NCBI RefSeq assembly: GCF_001427865.1
Contig: NZ_LMHH01000001.1
Location: 2,046,001 to 2,110,000 of the forward strand
Origin: Altererythrobacter sp. Root672
Lineage (GTDB): Bacteria > Pseudomonadota > Alphaproteobacteria > Sphingomonadales > Sphingomonadaceae
DNA: 64,000 bases
Direction: 5' to 3'
Below the pieces are notes generated by a model. That model saw only the letters and a program-made list of their open reading frames with translations, was not told the origin of the DNA and searched no databases. Positions 28,167 through 37,229 of this stretch are shown in pieces (the first letter of the stretch is position 1; every line of letters starts with the position of its first letter). The translations under genes were made by a program, and so were the position numbers.

Positions 28167-29402
28167 TCAGTTCAGTTCGACGTGACTAACGGAATAGCCG
28201 CGCGCCCGTAAAGCGCCGACCAGCTTGTCGAGCTGTTCGCGATCGCGAGCCTCGCATTCGATGTCGGTGACGAGGCCCTTGGCCGGCAGATTGGTAAAGA
28301 TCCGCTGGTGGTAAATCTCGAGAATGTTAACGTGATGCGCGTCGAATTCCTGCATCACCTTAAGCAGCGCACCAGGGCGATCCTGCAGCGAGATCCTCAG
28401 CCGCGCGAGGCGACCTGAGCGGGCCAGGTCACGCAGCAAGACGTTCGCGAGCAGGCGCGTGTCGATGTTGCCACCGCACAGCACCAGGCCGACCTTCTTG
28501 CCGGCGAACCGTTCCCGATGGGCGAGCACCGCGGCAAGGCCAGCGGCACCGGCGCCTTCGACGACGGTCTTTTCTATTTGCAGCAGCAGGGCGACGGCTT
28601 GCTCCAGGTTGGACTCTTTGACGAGGACGATGTCGTCCACGACCTTCTCGATGATCCGCGAGGTGAAGACGCCCGGTTCCTTGACCGCGATGCCTTCGGC
28701 CAGCGTGTCACCACCGCATTCGAGCTCTTCGCCTTTGAAGCGGCTGTAGGCCGAGGGATAGAGTTCGGCCTGGACGCCGATGACTTCGATCGGTCGGCCC
28801 TGCGCCTTGGCGACAGTGCCCATGCCGGAGATCAGCCCGCCCCCGCCAATCGGCACGACGAGCGTCTCGATCTCGGGAGCGTCTTCGAGCAATTCGAGAG
28901 CCACTGTGCCCTGCCCGGCCGCCACGTTCGGTTCGTCGAACGGATGGACGAAGGTCAGGCCGAGCTGCTTTTCCATGCTCCGCGCGTAGGCGTTGGCTTC
29001 GTCGAACGTCTCACCTTCGAGCACGACGTTGCCGCCAACGCTCTCGGTCTGCATGACTTTGACGGTCGGCGTGGTGCGCGGCATGACGATCGTCACCGGC
29101 ACGCCGAGGCGCGAGCCGTGGTAGGACAGGCCCTGCGAGTGATTGCCGGCCGAAGCCGCAATCACGCCCCGCGCGCGCTGTTCCGGATCCATCAGCAGCA
29201 GCGCATTGAGCGCGCCGCGTTCCTTATAAGCCGCGGTGAACTGCTGGTTCTCGAACTTCAGCCAGATCTCGGCGCCGGTAATCTTGGACAGCGTCTTGCT
29301 GTGCATGGTCGGCGTGCGCACGACTGCTCCAACGATCCGCTCTGCTGCGGCGCGTACATCGGCGATATCGAGGTTCGCCTCGAGCGTTTCCGTCCCGGTC
29401 AT
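28167..29402 (-). CDS. ilvA: Threonine ammonia-lyase with C-terminal ACT domain
   Basis: 411 residues. Lys60 in [11 protein letters not shown] is the PLP-binding lysine; the phosphate loop [11 protein letters not shown] and SAGNHSQG motifs are intact. A short ACT domain (about 335-411, [19 protein letters not shown]) follows. It turns threonine into 2-oxobutyrate and ammonia, the first step to isoleucine, or degrades threonine if it is the catabolic TdcB/serine-threonine type. The length (about 400, one ACT) fits the short form also called tdcB; the symbol is therefore tentative. Confidence 0.92.
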   Translation of the reverse strand: MTGTETLEANLDIADVRAAAERIVGAVVRTPTMHSKTLSKITGAEIWLKFENQQFTAAYKERGALNALLLMDPEQRARGVIAASAGNHSQGLSYHGSRLGVPVTIVMPRTTPTVKVMQTESVGGNVVLEGETFDEANAYARSMEKQLGLTFVHPFDEPNVAAGQGTVALELLEDAPEIETLVVPIGGGGLISGMGTVAKAQGRPIEVIGVQAELYPSAYSRFKGEELECGGDTLAEGIAVKEPGVFTSRIIEKVVDDIVLVKESNLEQAVALLLQIEKTVVEGAGAAGLAAVLAHRERFAGKKVGLVLCGGNIDTRLLANVLLRDLARSGRLARLRISLQDRPGALLKVMQEFDAHHVNILEIYHQRIFTNLPAKGLVTDIECEARDREQLDKLVGALRARGYSVSHVELN

Positions 29403-29494
29403 AGGCGGCGGGCACTAACCGAATTTCTGCGCCTTGGGAACGCCACCCGCAGCAAAGATTGCTTTGCGTCGGCGAAGTCGGCACTTGAGCGGCC

Positions 29495-30388
29495 ATGACT
29501 ACAAGCAAGCGCATCGCCTTTCTCGGCCTGGGCGTCATGGGCGCGCCGATGGCTGGACACCTCGCACGGGCAGGCCATCGGGTGACGGTGTACAACCGCA
29601 CTGGCGCGCGGGCCGAGGCCTGGGTGGAGCGGCACGAGGGGCTCGATGTCCACCTCGCGCCGACCCCGGCCGAAGCTGCGACGGGACAGGACGTGGTGCT
29701 GACCTGCGTCGGCAACGACAACGACCTGACGGAGGTCGTGCTCGGCGAACGAGGCGTGCTGGTCGCGATGACGCCCGGCACCTTGTTCGTCGACCACACC
29801 ACCGTCTCGCCAGCGACGGCGCGCTCTATTGCCACCGCCGCCGTCGAACGCGGTCTGCTCGCGCTCGACGCGCCGGTATCGGGCGGACAGGCCGGGGCGG
29901 AGAACGGCAAGCTGGCGATCATGTGCGGCGGTTCGGCCGAGGCGATGGAGGCGGCGCGCCCTGTGATCGAAAGCTACGCGGCGCGGATCGTGCACGTCGG
30001 CGAAGCTGGGGCCGGCCAGGCGACCAAGGCGGTCAACCAGATCTGCATTGCCGGTGTCCTCGGCGGGCTCTCCGAAGGACTGCGCTTTGCCCAGGCGGCC
30101 GATCTCGACCTGGATAAGGTGCTTGAAGCCATCTCCGGCGGCGCGGCGCAAAGCTGGCAGATGGTGAACCGCTGGAAGACCATGGCGGACGACGAGTTCG
30201 ACTTCGGCTTCGCGATCGACTGGATGCGCAAGGATCTCGCGATCGCCTTGGCCGAAGCGAAAGCGCACGGCCTCGACTTGCCGCTGACCTCGCAGGTCGA
30301 CAGCTTCTACGCGCAGGTCCAGGCGATGGGCGGCGCCAGACAGGATACGAGCGCGCTAGTGCGTCATTTGCCCAAGGCCACCGCATGA
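29495..30388 (+). CDS. Beta-hydroxyacid dehydrogenase (3-hydroxyisobutyrate/tartronate semialdehyde type)
   Basis: 297 residues. The Rossmann motif GLGVMGAPMAGHLARAG at about 9-25, the substrate loop DAPVSGGQAGAENG, and the catalytic Lys in GAGQATKAVNQI identify the family. It reduces or oxidises a small beta-hydroxy acid with NAD(P). Substrate cannot be read from the sequence. Its stop overlaps the start of the next gene (ATGA), an amidohydrolase, suggesting both act in one catabolic step. Confidence 0.9.
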   Translation: MTTSKRIAFLGLGVMGAPMAGHLARAGHRVTVYNRTGARAEAWVERHEGLDVHLAPTPAEAATGQDVVLTCVGNDNDLTEVVLGERGVLVAMTPGTLFVDHTTVSPATARSIATAAVERGLLALDAPVSGGQAGAENGKLAIMCGGSAEAMEAARPVIESYAARIVHVGEAGAGQATKAVNQICIAGVLGGLSEGLRFAQAADLDLDKVLEAISGGAAQSWQMVNRWKTMADDEFDFGFAIDWMRKDLAIALAEAKAHGLDLPLTSQVDSFYAQVQAMGGARQDTSALVRHLPKATA

Positions 30389-32073
30389 TCGCTCGCCTGC
30401 TTGCCGCCGTCGCCCTGGCGGCGCTTCCCGCTGCTGCGCTTGCCGATACGCTGATCGACAACATCAACGGCATCTCGGTCGACCGCGACGGCAAGGTCAC
30501 CCACTTCTCGGCCATGGTGATCGACGACCGTGGCCGCATCGCCCAGGTGATCGGCCAGGGCGAGCGCCCGCCCCAGGGGATCGACTATCGCGAGAACGGC
30601 CGGGGCAAGACGGTCATTCCGGGCATGATCGACGCCCATCTGCACATCATGGCCCTCGGCCTCGCTCAGTTGACGGTCGATCTCTCCGACACCCGCTCGC
30701 TGGCCGAAGCGCAGGCCAAGATCGCCGCCTATGCCGCCGCGAACCCGGAGCGTCCGTGGATCGTTGGACGCGGCTGGAACCAGGAGCAATGGGGCCTAGG
30801 CCGCTTCCCGACCGCTGCGGAACTCGACGCCGCCGTGCCCGACCGGCCCGTCTGGCTCGAGCGTGTGGACGGCCATGCTGGCTGGGCCAACAGTGTCGCC
30901 ATCAGCGTGTCTGGAGTGACCGCCAGCACAGCCGACCCAACCAGCGGAAGGGTTGAGCGCCTGCCCGGTGGCAAGCAGCCTGCGGGCGTGTTCGTCGATA
31001 CCGCGATGGAGCTTGTCGGCAAGAACGTCCCCCCACCCCGCGCCACCGACCGCGACGTGGCCTTGCACAAGGCCCAGGAACTGCTCGTCCAGCACGGCGT
31101 CACCGCGGTGGCCGACATGGGCACGAGCATCGAAGATTGGATGACCTTCCGCCGCGCCGGCGACGAGGGGCGGCTGCGGGTTCGCATCATGGCCTACGCC
31201 GGCAGCGTGCCGGACATGGTGCTGATCGGCGGCTCGGGGCCGACCCAGTGGCTCTATGACGACCGGCTGCGGCTCAACGGCCTCAAGCTCTACCTCGACG
31301 GCGCACTCGGCTCGCGCGGGGCCATGCTCAAGGCCCCTTATGCCGACGATCCGGGCAACAAGGGCCTGCCGGTCATCAACGGCACCCAGCTGCGCAACAA
31401 CATGAGCCGCGCGGCGATGGAGGGCTACCAGGTGGCGATCCACGCCATCGGCGACGCCGCCAATGCCGAGGCGTTGGATGCGATCGAGGAACTTGCCGAC
31501 GACTACACCGGCGACAGGCGCTGGCGCATCGAACACGCGCAGATCGTCGATCCGGTGGATATCCCGCGTTTCGGCCAGCACGGCGTGATCGCCTCGATGC
31601 AGCCGGTCCACCAGACCTCCGATCGGCTCATGGCCGAGGCGCGGCTCGGGCCGGATCGGTTAGCCGGCGCCTATGCGTGGCGCTCGATCCATGACGCCGG
31701 CGCGCCGCTTGCTTTTGGCTCGGACGCGCCGGTCGAAGTGCCCGATCCCTTTACCGGCATCGCGGCTGCGATCACCCGCGAGGACGCGCAGGGCCAGCCC
31801 CTAGGTGGATGGCACGCCGAACAGCGCGTGACACGCGAGGAAGCGCTGGCCGCCTATACCTCGGGCGCCGCCTACGCTGGATTTGCCGAGGGCCGTTTCG
31901 GCAGGCTGGCGGCAGGGGAGCGCGCCGATTTCCTGGTGCTCGACACCGATCCGCTGACGGCAGATCCAAGCGACCTCAGGACTATCCGCGTGCTCGAGAC
32001 CTGGATCGGCGGGGAGAAGGTCTACGATGCGAGCCCGGAGGAACGCCGGGAGGCTGACGCGCCGGGGCGTTAG
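30385..32073 (+). CDS. Secreted amidohydrolase (YtcJ/DUF-type, amidohydrolase 3)
   Basis: 562 residues. Signal peptide MIARLLAAVALAALPAAALA. The metal-binding DAHLHIMALG near residue 75 and the later HAIGDAAN, RIEHAQI and FGSDAPVE motifs are those of amidohydrolase_3 enzymes related to N-substituted formamide deformylase. It would hydrolyse an amide or ester-like bond in the periplasm. Coupled to the upstream dehydrogenase by an ATGA overlap. Substrate unknown. Confidence 0.9.
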   Translation: MIARLLAAVALAALPAAALADTLIDNINGISVDRDGKVTHFSAMVIDDRGRIAQVIGQGERPPQGIDYRENGRGKTVIPGMIDAHLHIMALGLAQLTVDLSDTRSLAEAQAKIAAYAAANPERPWIVGRGWNQEQWGLGRFPTAAELDAAVPDRPVWLERVDGHAGWANSVAISVSGVTASTADPTSGRVERLPGGKQPAGVFVDTAMELVGKNVPPPRATDRDVALHKAQELLVQHGVTAVADMGTSIEDWMTFRRAGDEGRLRVRIMAYAGSVPDMVLIGGSGPTQWLYDDRLRLNGLKLYLDGALGSRGAMLKAPYADDPGNKGLPVINGTQLRNNMSRAAMEGYQVAIHAIGDAANAEALDAIEELADDYTGDRRWRIEHAQIVDPVDIPRFGQHGVIASMQPVHQTSDRLMAEARLGPDRLAGAYAWRSIHDAGAPLAFGSDAPVEVPDPFTGIAAAITREDAQGQPLGGWHAEQRVTREEALAAYTSGAAYAGFAEGRFGRLAAGERADFLVLDTDPLTADPSDLRTIRVLETWIGGEKVYDASPEERREADAPGR

Positions 32074-32100
32074 GGACGCGCGGGCCAGTCATGGACCCAC

Positions 32101-32174
32101 GTCCCGTTCGTGGTGAGCTTGTCGAACCACCACACCTAGCGCTCGCGTCCTTCGACAGGCTCAGGACGAACGGA
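32101..32174. repeat. REP palindrome pair, second copy
   Basis: CCGTTCGTGGTGAGCTTGTC at the left edge and CCTTCGACAGGCTCAGGACG at the right are inverted copies of one unit, as at 3910-3993 but in the opposite orientation. It sits between the convergent amidohydrolase and a small membrane protein, where it may stop transcription from both sides. Confidence 0.88.
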
Positions 32175-32187
32175 GAATTGGGCGGCC

Positions 32188-32499
32188 TTAGCGAAGGGAG
32201 AACGTAACTACGCTCCCGGCAACGCCAACGAGAACGATAGCACCGACAACCCACGACAAACGTCCGCTTCCGCGAAGCCTTGCAACGTATCGCGAAATAA
32301 CTGCGTCGTCCCGCTTGTCCGAAGCCGCCCACACGATCAACGCCACCCAAAGAATGAACGAGAAAATCGTCAGCGGTGTGAGCTTGTAGATGAGCTTCCG
32401 TTCCGGATGCTTCCGTACCAACGCAATGAGGGGCGGCGCGGCTAGGAACGCGGCAAACAGGGCCAGCATTGCAACCAGCGCTACGATTTTGTCCGACAT
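32188..32499 (-). CDS. Small membrane protein, unknown function
   Basis: 103 residues from the ATG at 32499 (a GTG three codons earlier is possible). Three hydrophobic segments (about 3-25, 42-60, 80-100) with a basic loop after the first (VRKHPERKL) suggest a three-pass inner membrane protein. I do not recognise a family. It follows tatC-facing sequence but is 76 bp from tatC on the same strand, downstream of it, so may be the last gene of that operon. Confidence 0.6.
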   Translation of the reverse strand: MSDKIVALVAMLALFAAFLAAPPLIALVRKHPERKLIYKLTPLTIFSFILWVALIVWAASDKRDDAVISRYVARLRGSGRLSWVVGAIVLVGVAGSVVTFSLR

Positions 32500-32574
32500 G
32501 CTAGACACCCCCGCCCAACCGCACGTGCTTATACATCTGAAAATGTGTTGTTGCAGGTGTCGCTATTCAAGCGG

Positions 32575-33453
32575 CTACTCGGCAGGAGCTGGCGGCGTCT
32601 CAGCCGCAACGCGGGCCGCCTCTTCAGCCGCAGCCGCCCGCTTCGCTTCTTCCGCCGCCTCCTGAGCGGCCTCTTCAGCTTCAGCCTTGGCCTTTTCCTC
32701 GGCAATCTTGGCCTCGGACTTCATCAGCAGCAGCGAGCCTTCGAACAACAGCATCAACGGGATCGCCAGGATCAGCTGCGAAACCACGTCCGGCGGTGTC
32801 GCCACGGCGGCGACGACGAAGATGCCGACGATCACGTAGCGCCGGCCCTTGGTCAGCTGTTCCTTCGTAACCAACCCCGCCCGGTTGAGCAGGAGCAAGA
32901 GCACCGGCAGCAGGAAGCTGATCCCGAACGCCAGGATGAAGTGCATCACCAGACTGAGGAAATCGCCCATCGCCGGCAAGGCTTCGATCGGCATGCCGTT
33001 GGCGGTCTCGCCCTGGAAACCGAGGAACCAGGTGAAGGCCGTCGGCATGACCACGAAGTAGGCCAGCGAAGCCCCCATCGCGAACAACACCGGTGTCGCG
33101 ATCAGGAACGGCAGGAAGGCTTTCTTCTCGCGCGCATAGAGGCCGGGCGCCACGAACTGCCAGAGCTGGTTGGCGATGATCGGGAAGCTGAGGAAGAACC
33201 CGGAAAATAGCGCCACCTTGATATCGACGAAGAACGCTTCGTAGAGCTTGGTGTAGATCAGCTTGCCCTCGCCCGGTGGGAAAGCCTGCGACAGCGGCCG
33301 GACGAGAATCCCGAAGATTTCCTTGGCGAAATAAAGGCTCACACCGAACCCGACCGCCAGCGCGAGCACGCAGCGGACCAGCCGGTTACGCAGCTCGATC
33401 AGGTGATCAAGCAGCGGGGCCTGGCTTTCGTCTATGTCCTTGACCTTGAGCAT
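32575..33453 (-). CDS. tatC: Twin-arginine translocase subunit TatC
   Basis: 292 residues. The conserved start APLLDHLIELRNRLVRCV is followed by six membrane segments; the Phe-Glu-rich loops FPPGEGKLIYTKLYEAF and PGLYAREKKAFLPF are typical. TatC recognises the twin-arginine signal and recruits TatA. The C-terminus carries an unusual tail of about 45 residues made almost only of Ala, Glu and Lys/Arg, predicted helical. Directly follows tatB (11-bp gap). Confidence 0.97.
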   Translation of the reverse strand: MLKVKDIDESQAPLLDHLIELRNRLVRCVLALAVGFGVSLYFAKEIFGILVRPLSQAFPPGEGKLIYTKLYEAFFVDIKVALFSGFFLSFPIIANQLWQFVAPGLYAREKKAFLPFLIATPVLFAMGASLAYFVVMPTAFTWFLGFQGETANGMPIEALPAMGDFLSLVMHFILAFGISFLLPVLLLLLNRAGLVTKEQLTKGRRYVIVGIFVVAAVATPPDVVSQLILAIPLMLLFEGSLLLMKSEAKIAEEKAKAEAEEAAQEAAEEAKRAAAAEEAARVAAETPPAPAE

Positions 33454-33464
33454 TGTACGGGAAC

Positions 33465-33836
33465 CTAGGCTAAAGGCGGCGGGGCAGGAGCTTCGGCGGG
33501 CTTTTCAGGCGTGGCTTCCGCCACGCGTGCCTCGGCCGATGCCACCTGGACCTGCGGAGAGGGATAAGCACCGGTCGGCTCCGCTTCAGGCGGAGCGTCG
33601 GCCGGATGCTCACGCATGATCTTGGCGTTCTGCTCTCGCCACTTCTCTTCCATTTCCTGCATCTCCGCCTCGCGGATCATGGCTTCGAGGCCGGTGCGGA
33701 AATGGCCGGAGACCTTGCGCATCTTGCCCATCCAGCGGCCAGCAGTGCGCAGCGCCAAAGGAAGATCCTTGGGGCCGATGACGATCACCGCAACAACGAC
33801 GATCAGCAGTAATTCGTCTGGACCGATATCAAACAT
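33465..33836 (-). CDS. tatB: Twin-arginine translocase subunit TatB
   Basis: 123 residues. Single N-terminal membrane helix after MFDIGPDELL, hinge GPKDLPLALRT, then an amphipathic helix (GRWMGKMRKVSGHFRTGLE) and an acidic helical stretch, then a Pro/Ala tail. This is the standard TatB architecture. Its start follows tatA by 34 bp. Confidence 0.96.
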   Translation of the reverse strand: MFDIGPDELLLIVVVAVIVIGPKDLPLALRTAGRWMGKMRKVSGHFRTGLEAMIREAEMQEMEEKWREQNAKIMREHPADAPPEAEPTGAYPSPQVQVASAEARVAEATPEKPAEAPAPPPLA

Positions 33837-33870
33837 GGGCTGTGTGTAATCTTAAAAAAGTGCGTTGGTA

Positions 33871-34116
33871 TCAGCCCGCGGTCTTGTCCGCAGGCTGGGG
33901 TTCGGCGGCGGCTTCGGCAGTAAGCCCTTCTTCGTTCGGTCCTTCGGCGGCCAGTTCAGAGGCCGCCGCAGGGGTCGCGTCATCTTCGCTTACTCCCTGG
34001 CGGAAGCTCTTCACGCCCTTGCCGAAGTCACCCATCATCTCGCTGATCCTGCCACGACCAAACAACACGAGTATGACAAGCGCGATTATCAGGATCTGAA
34101 ACAGACCGATACTCAC
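33871..34116 (-). CDS. tatA: Twin-arginine translocase subunit TatA
   Basis: 81 residues from the GTG at 34116, giving the canonical MSIGLFQILIIALVILVLFG; the longer open frame upstream overlaps scpB and is spurious. A membrane helix is followed by the FGRGRISEMMGDFGKGVKSF hinge and amphipathic helix, then an acidic tail. TatA forms the protein-conducting assembly. Confidence 0.96.
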   Translation of the reverse strand: MSIGLFQILIIALVILVLFGRGRISEMMGDFGKGVKSFRQGVSEDDATPAAASELAAEGPNEEGLTAEAAAEPQPADKTAG

Positions 34117-34147
34117 TGGAATTCTCCGAGCGGCTTCAGCTGCGAGT

Positions 34148-34783
34148 CTAGGCGCTTTCCTGAGGGTTTTCCAGCGCGGCCGCGTCTTCGGGCTGTTCGT
34201 CGCCGCTGGCTTCCGCCTCGCCACGAGCTTTTTCAGTCATTTCGTCGTAGGCTTCGTCGATCGGATCGAGCAGCCCCGCCGCCTTGAGTTCATCGATTCC
34301 GGGCAGATCGCGGCGGCTCTTGAGGCCGAAGTGGCTGAGGAATTCCGGGGTCGTCGCGTAGATCACCGGCCGCCCGGGCACCTCGCGCCGACCGGCCACA
34401 CGCACCCAGCCCGCTTCCATCAGCACATCCAGCGTACCGGCGCTGGTCTGGACCCCGCGGATCGATTCGATCTCCGCGCGGCTGACCGGTTCATGATAGG
34501 CGACGATCGCGAGCACTTCAGTCGCCGCGCGGCTGAGCTTGCGGACTTGCTCGCGCTCGCGCCGCAGTAGATGGGCGAGGTCCGGCGCGGTCTGGAAGTG
34601 CCAGCGCTTGCCGCGTTCGACCAGTTGGATGCCGCGCGTGCGATAGTGGTTTTGCAACTCGTCCAGCGCGGCGCGCACGTCGGCGCCGCCGAGATGGGCC
34701 GATAGTGCCTCCACCGACATCGGCTCCTCAGCCGCGAACAGCGTCGCCTCGACTGCGCGGAGAAGCTCGTCAGCCGGTTCCAT
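34148..34783 (-). CDS. scpB: Segregation and condensation protein B
   Basis: 211 residues. Two winged-helix domains typical of ScpB, with SRAATEVLAIVAYHEPVSRAEIE and the following RGVQTSAGTLDVLMEAGWV as the usual signature. It bridges ScpA and SMC for chromosome condensation. A tail of about 35 acidic residues follows. Start overlaps the scpA stop (TGATG). Confidence 0.96.
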   Translation of the reverse strand: MEPADELLRAVEATLFAAEEPMSVEALSAHLGGADVRAALDELQNHYRTRGIQLVERGKRWHFQTAPDLAHLLRREREQVRKLSRAATEVLAIVAYHEPVSRAEIESIRGVQTSAGTLDVLMEAGWVRVAGRREVPGRPVIYATTPEFLSHFGLKSRRDLPGIDELKAAGLLDPIDEAYDEMTEKARGEAEASGDEQPEDAAALENPQESA

Positions 34784-35586
34784 CAGACCGCCACCCGCCG
34801 CAAGTGGAGCGGACCGAAAGTGTCCTCCTGCCGGATCTCTGCCTTCCCCAGCCGCGCCAGTTCGAGCGCGGCGACGAAGCTGGAAGCCAATGCCGAGCGC
34901 TTAAGCCGCGGATCGGCATGGGCCGGCAGGAAGTCCCGCAACTCCATCCAGTCGAGCTTCACGCCCAGCATGGCCGAGACGCGGCTTAGCGCGGAATCGA
35001 GCGTCATCACTGGGCGCTCGCGCACCATGTGCACCACTGGCTCGGTCCGCGCCTTGACCTGGGCATAGGCGGAGACGAGCTGGTACCAGTCGCACTGCCA
35101 GGCGTTCTTGCGGTCGACCCGCAGCCCCTCGGGTGCGCCGCGTAGGAACACGTCGCGCCCGATCCGATCGCGCGCCAGCAACCGCGCCGCAGCCTCGCGC
35201 ATGGCTCCGAGGCGCTGAAGGCGCAGCTGCAGTTTGAGCGCCAGTTCCTCGGGGCTTGGGTCCTCCTGCTCTTCCTTCGGCAGCAACAGCGCCGACTTGA
35301 GGTACGCAAGCCAGGCCGCCATCACGAGGTAGTCGGCGGCAATCTCAAGCTTCAGCGCCTCGGCCCGGCCGATATAGACGAGATACTGATCGACCAGCGC
35401 CAGGATCGAAATCGCCTTGAGATCGACCTTCTGTCGCCGCGCCAGGTCGAGCAGCAGGTCGAGCGGGCCGGCCCAGCCGTCGAGCTCGAGGTACAGCGCC
35501 TCCTCTCCACTCGGCGCGCCACCCGGTGCTTCCCAATCGTCTGCCGCATCAGGCGGCGCGTCGAAAAGGAGGCCGTCTTCGGTCAT
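34783..35586 (-). CDS. scpA: Segregation and condensation protein A
   Basis: 267 residues. The core starts LDGWAGPLDLLLDLARRQKV and ends with the winged helix carrying ASSFVAALELARLGKAEI. Kleisin subunit of the SMC-ScpAB complex. Coupled to nagZ upstream and to scpB downstream by overlaps of 4 and 1 bp. Confidence 0.96.
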   Translation of the reverse strand: MTEDGLLFDAPPDAADDWEAPGGAPSGEEALYLELDGWAGPLDLLLDLARRQKVDLKAISILALVDQYLVYIGRAEALKLEIAADYLVMAAWLAYLKSALLLPKEEQEDPSPEELALKLQLRLQRLGAMREAAARLLARDRIGRDVFLRGAPEGLRVDRKNAWQCDWYQLVSAYAQVKARTEPVVHMVRERPVMTLDSALSRVSAMLGVKLDWMELRDFLPAHADPRLKRSALASSFVAALELARLGKAEIRQEDTFGPLHLRRVAV

Positions 35587-36602
35587 GCCAGGTTTCTCGT
35601 TAGGTCGAGCAGGCTGTCGCGCTTGGCGATAAGGTGCCCGCGATCGGGGCCGCTTCTCGAACTCTGCGCACTGCTCAGCGCCGCTGAAAGACGATCGGTT
35701 GCTTCACTCGAAAGCGCCGGAAGACGCTCGACGATGCCGGTCATGTCGTCCATCTTCGCCCAGCAGTTCAGCACCACGTCGCACCCGGCGGCGATGGCCC
35801 GTTCGGCCCGCTCGGGCACAGTGCCGTCAAGCGCTTCCATGTCGATGTCGTCGGTCAGCAGCAGTCCGGTGAAGCCGATCCGCTTCCTGATGATCTCATT
35901 GATCACGAACGGAGAGGTCGTGCCGGGATTGGCAGCGTCCCAGGCCAGGTAGCGGACATGCGCGGTCATGCCGATGGGGGCACTGGCGAGCGTGCGGAAC
36001 GGTTCGATGTCCGTCTCCAGCTCTGCGTCGCTGGCGTCGACTGTGGGCAGTTCCTTGTGGCTGTCTGCCCCTGCACGACCGTGACCGGGCATGTGCTTCA
36101 CGCAACCTGTCACGCCGCCTCGCGCGAGCCCGTCGAGCGTGGCCCGGCCAAGCGCAGCGACCTGCATCGGTTCATTGCCCAATGCCCGATCGCCGATCAC
36201 GTCGTGCGCGCCAGGCTGACGGACGTCGAGCAACGGTAGGTAGTCGACCGTCACGCCTACTTCGGCCAGGTCCAATGCCAGTGCCTCGGCATTGGCCCGC
36301 GCCGCTTCGATGGCGCTGGCAGGAGCGACTTGCCACAGGCGTGCAAAAGCCTCTCCCGGCGGGAATGCTTCCCACTCCGGAGGCTTCATGCGCGCCACCC
36401 GGCCACCTTCCTGATCGATCGAGATGAGCAGCCTGTCGCGGCCGTGAAGGGCCCGGAGATCGTCAGTCAGGGCACGCAACTGCCCCCGGTCGGCGACATT
36501 GCGGCCGAACAGGATGTAGCCAACAGGATCCGCCTCGCGGAAGAAGGCGCGTTCGTCGTCGGTAAGCGTGGTACCTGACAAGCCGAAGATGGCGGGCGTC
36601 AT
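35583..36602 (-). CDS. nagZ: Beta-N-acetylhexosaminidase NagZ (GH3)
   Basis: 339 residues. SIDQEGGRVARM, KHMPGHGRAGADSHKELP (the general-base loop with its His) and DDIDMEALDG (nucleophile Asp) are the GH3/NagZ hallmarks. It acts in the cytoplasm in cell-wall recycling, removing N-acetylglucosamine from anhydromuropeptides, and so can feed AmpR-type beta-lactam sensing. Stop overlaps the scpA start by 4 bp. Confidence 0.96.
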   Translation of the reverse strand: MTPAIFGLSGTTLTDDERAFFREADPVGYILFGRNVADRGQLRALTDDLRALHGRDRLLISIDQEGGRVARMKPPEWEAFPPGEAFARLWQVAPASAIEAARANAEALALDLAEVGVTVDYLPLLDVRQPGAHDVIGDRALGNEPMQVAALGRATLDGLARGGVTGCVKHMPGHGRAGADSHKELPTVDASDAELETDIEPFRTLASAPIGMTAHVRYLAWDAANPGTTSPFVINEIIRKRIGFTGLLLTDDIDMEALDGTVPERAERAIAAGCDVVLNCWAKMDDMTGIVERLPALSSEATDRLSAALSSAQSSRSGPDRGHLIAKRDSLLDLTRNLA

Positions 36603-36665
36603 GGGGCGAAAGTCGCAGGAAAGCGCTGCACGGGCAAGGTTACTTCAATCCGTCGATGTGGACAG

Positions 36666-37229
36666 TCAACGTGAAGTGAAGACGCTGATCCAGTCCCGCA
36701 AGGCCGCGAGATAGCCGGCGAGATACTCCCGTGTAGCTGCGTCGGTCAGGTTGCCATCGGCATCGAACTTCTCGTGCGCACGGAAGACCAGGATCTCCGG
36801 CTGGGGCATGCAATAGGAGTTGGTGAACTCGAACGCCTGCCTCAGCTGGCTCTGTCCTCTGGCCGAGCCGGTCTGCCCTGGCGAGGCGCCGATGATGCCG
36901 ACGGGCTTGCGGCCAAGTGGCGCGCCCTGCGGTGGACGCGAGGCCCAGTCGATGGCGTTCTTCATGACCCCGGGAACGCCATGGTTGTACTCGGGCGTCG
37001 CAATCAGCAAGCCATCGGCCGCTGCAATCGCCTGCTTGAAAGCCGCCACAGCCGGTGGATCACCCGCCGCCTCGACGTCGCTATTGTAGAGCGGCACTTC
37101 GCCGATATCGAAGATCTCGATCCGCATTCCTTCCGGCGTGAGTTCCTGCGCCGCGCGCAACAAGGCACGGTTGTACGACCCTGCCCGCAAACTGCCTGCA
37201 AATGCCAGAACGCGAACTTCATCACCCAT
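36666..37229 (-). CDS. NADPH-dependent FMN reductase
   Basis: 187 residues. Flavodoxin-like fold with GSLRAGSYNRALLRAA at the N-terminus (FMN phosphate loop) and TPEYNHGVPGVMKNAIDW, the hallmark of the FMN_red/ArsH-like family. It reduces FMN or quinones with NADPH. The ATG at 37229 overlaps the preceding flavoprotein gene by 8 bp, so the pair is coupled; a TTG four codons earlier is less likely. Lies 63 bp before nagZ. Confidence 0.92.
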   Translation of the reverse strand: MGDEVRVLAFAGSLRAGSYNRALLRAAQELTPEGMRIEIFDIGEVPLYNSDVEAAGDPPAVAAFKQAIAAADGLLIATPEYNHGVPGVMKNAIDWASRPPQGAPLGRKPVGIIGASPGQTGSARGQSQLRQAFEFTNSYCMPQPEILVFRAHEKFDADGNLTDAATREYLAGYLAALRDWISVFTSR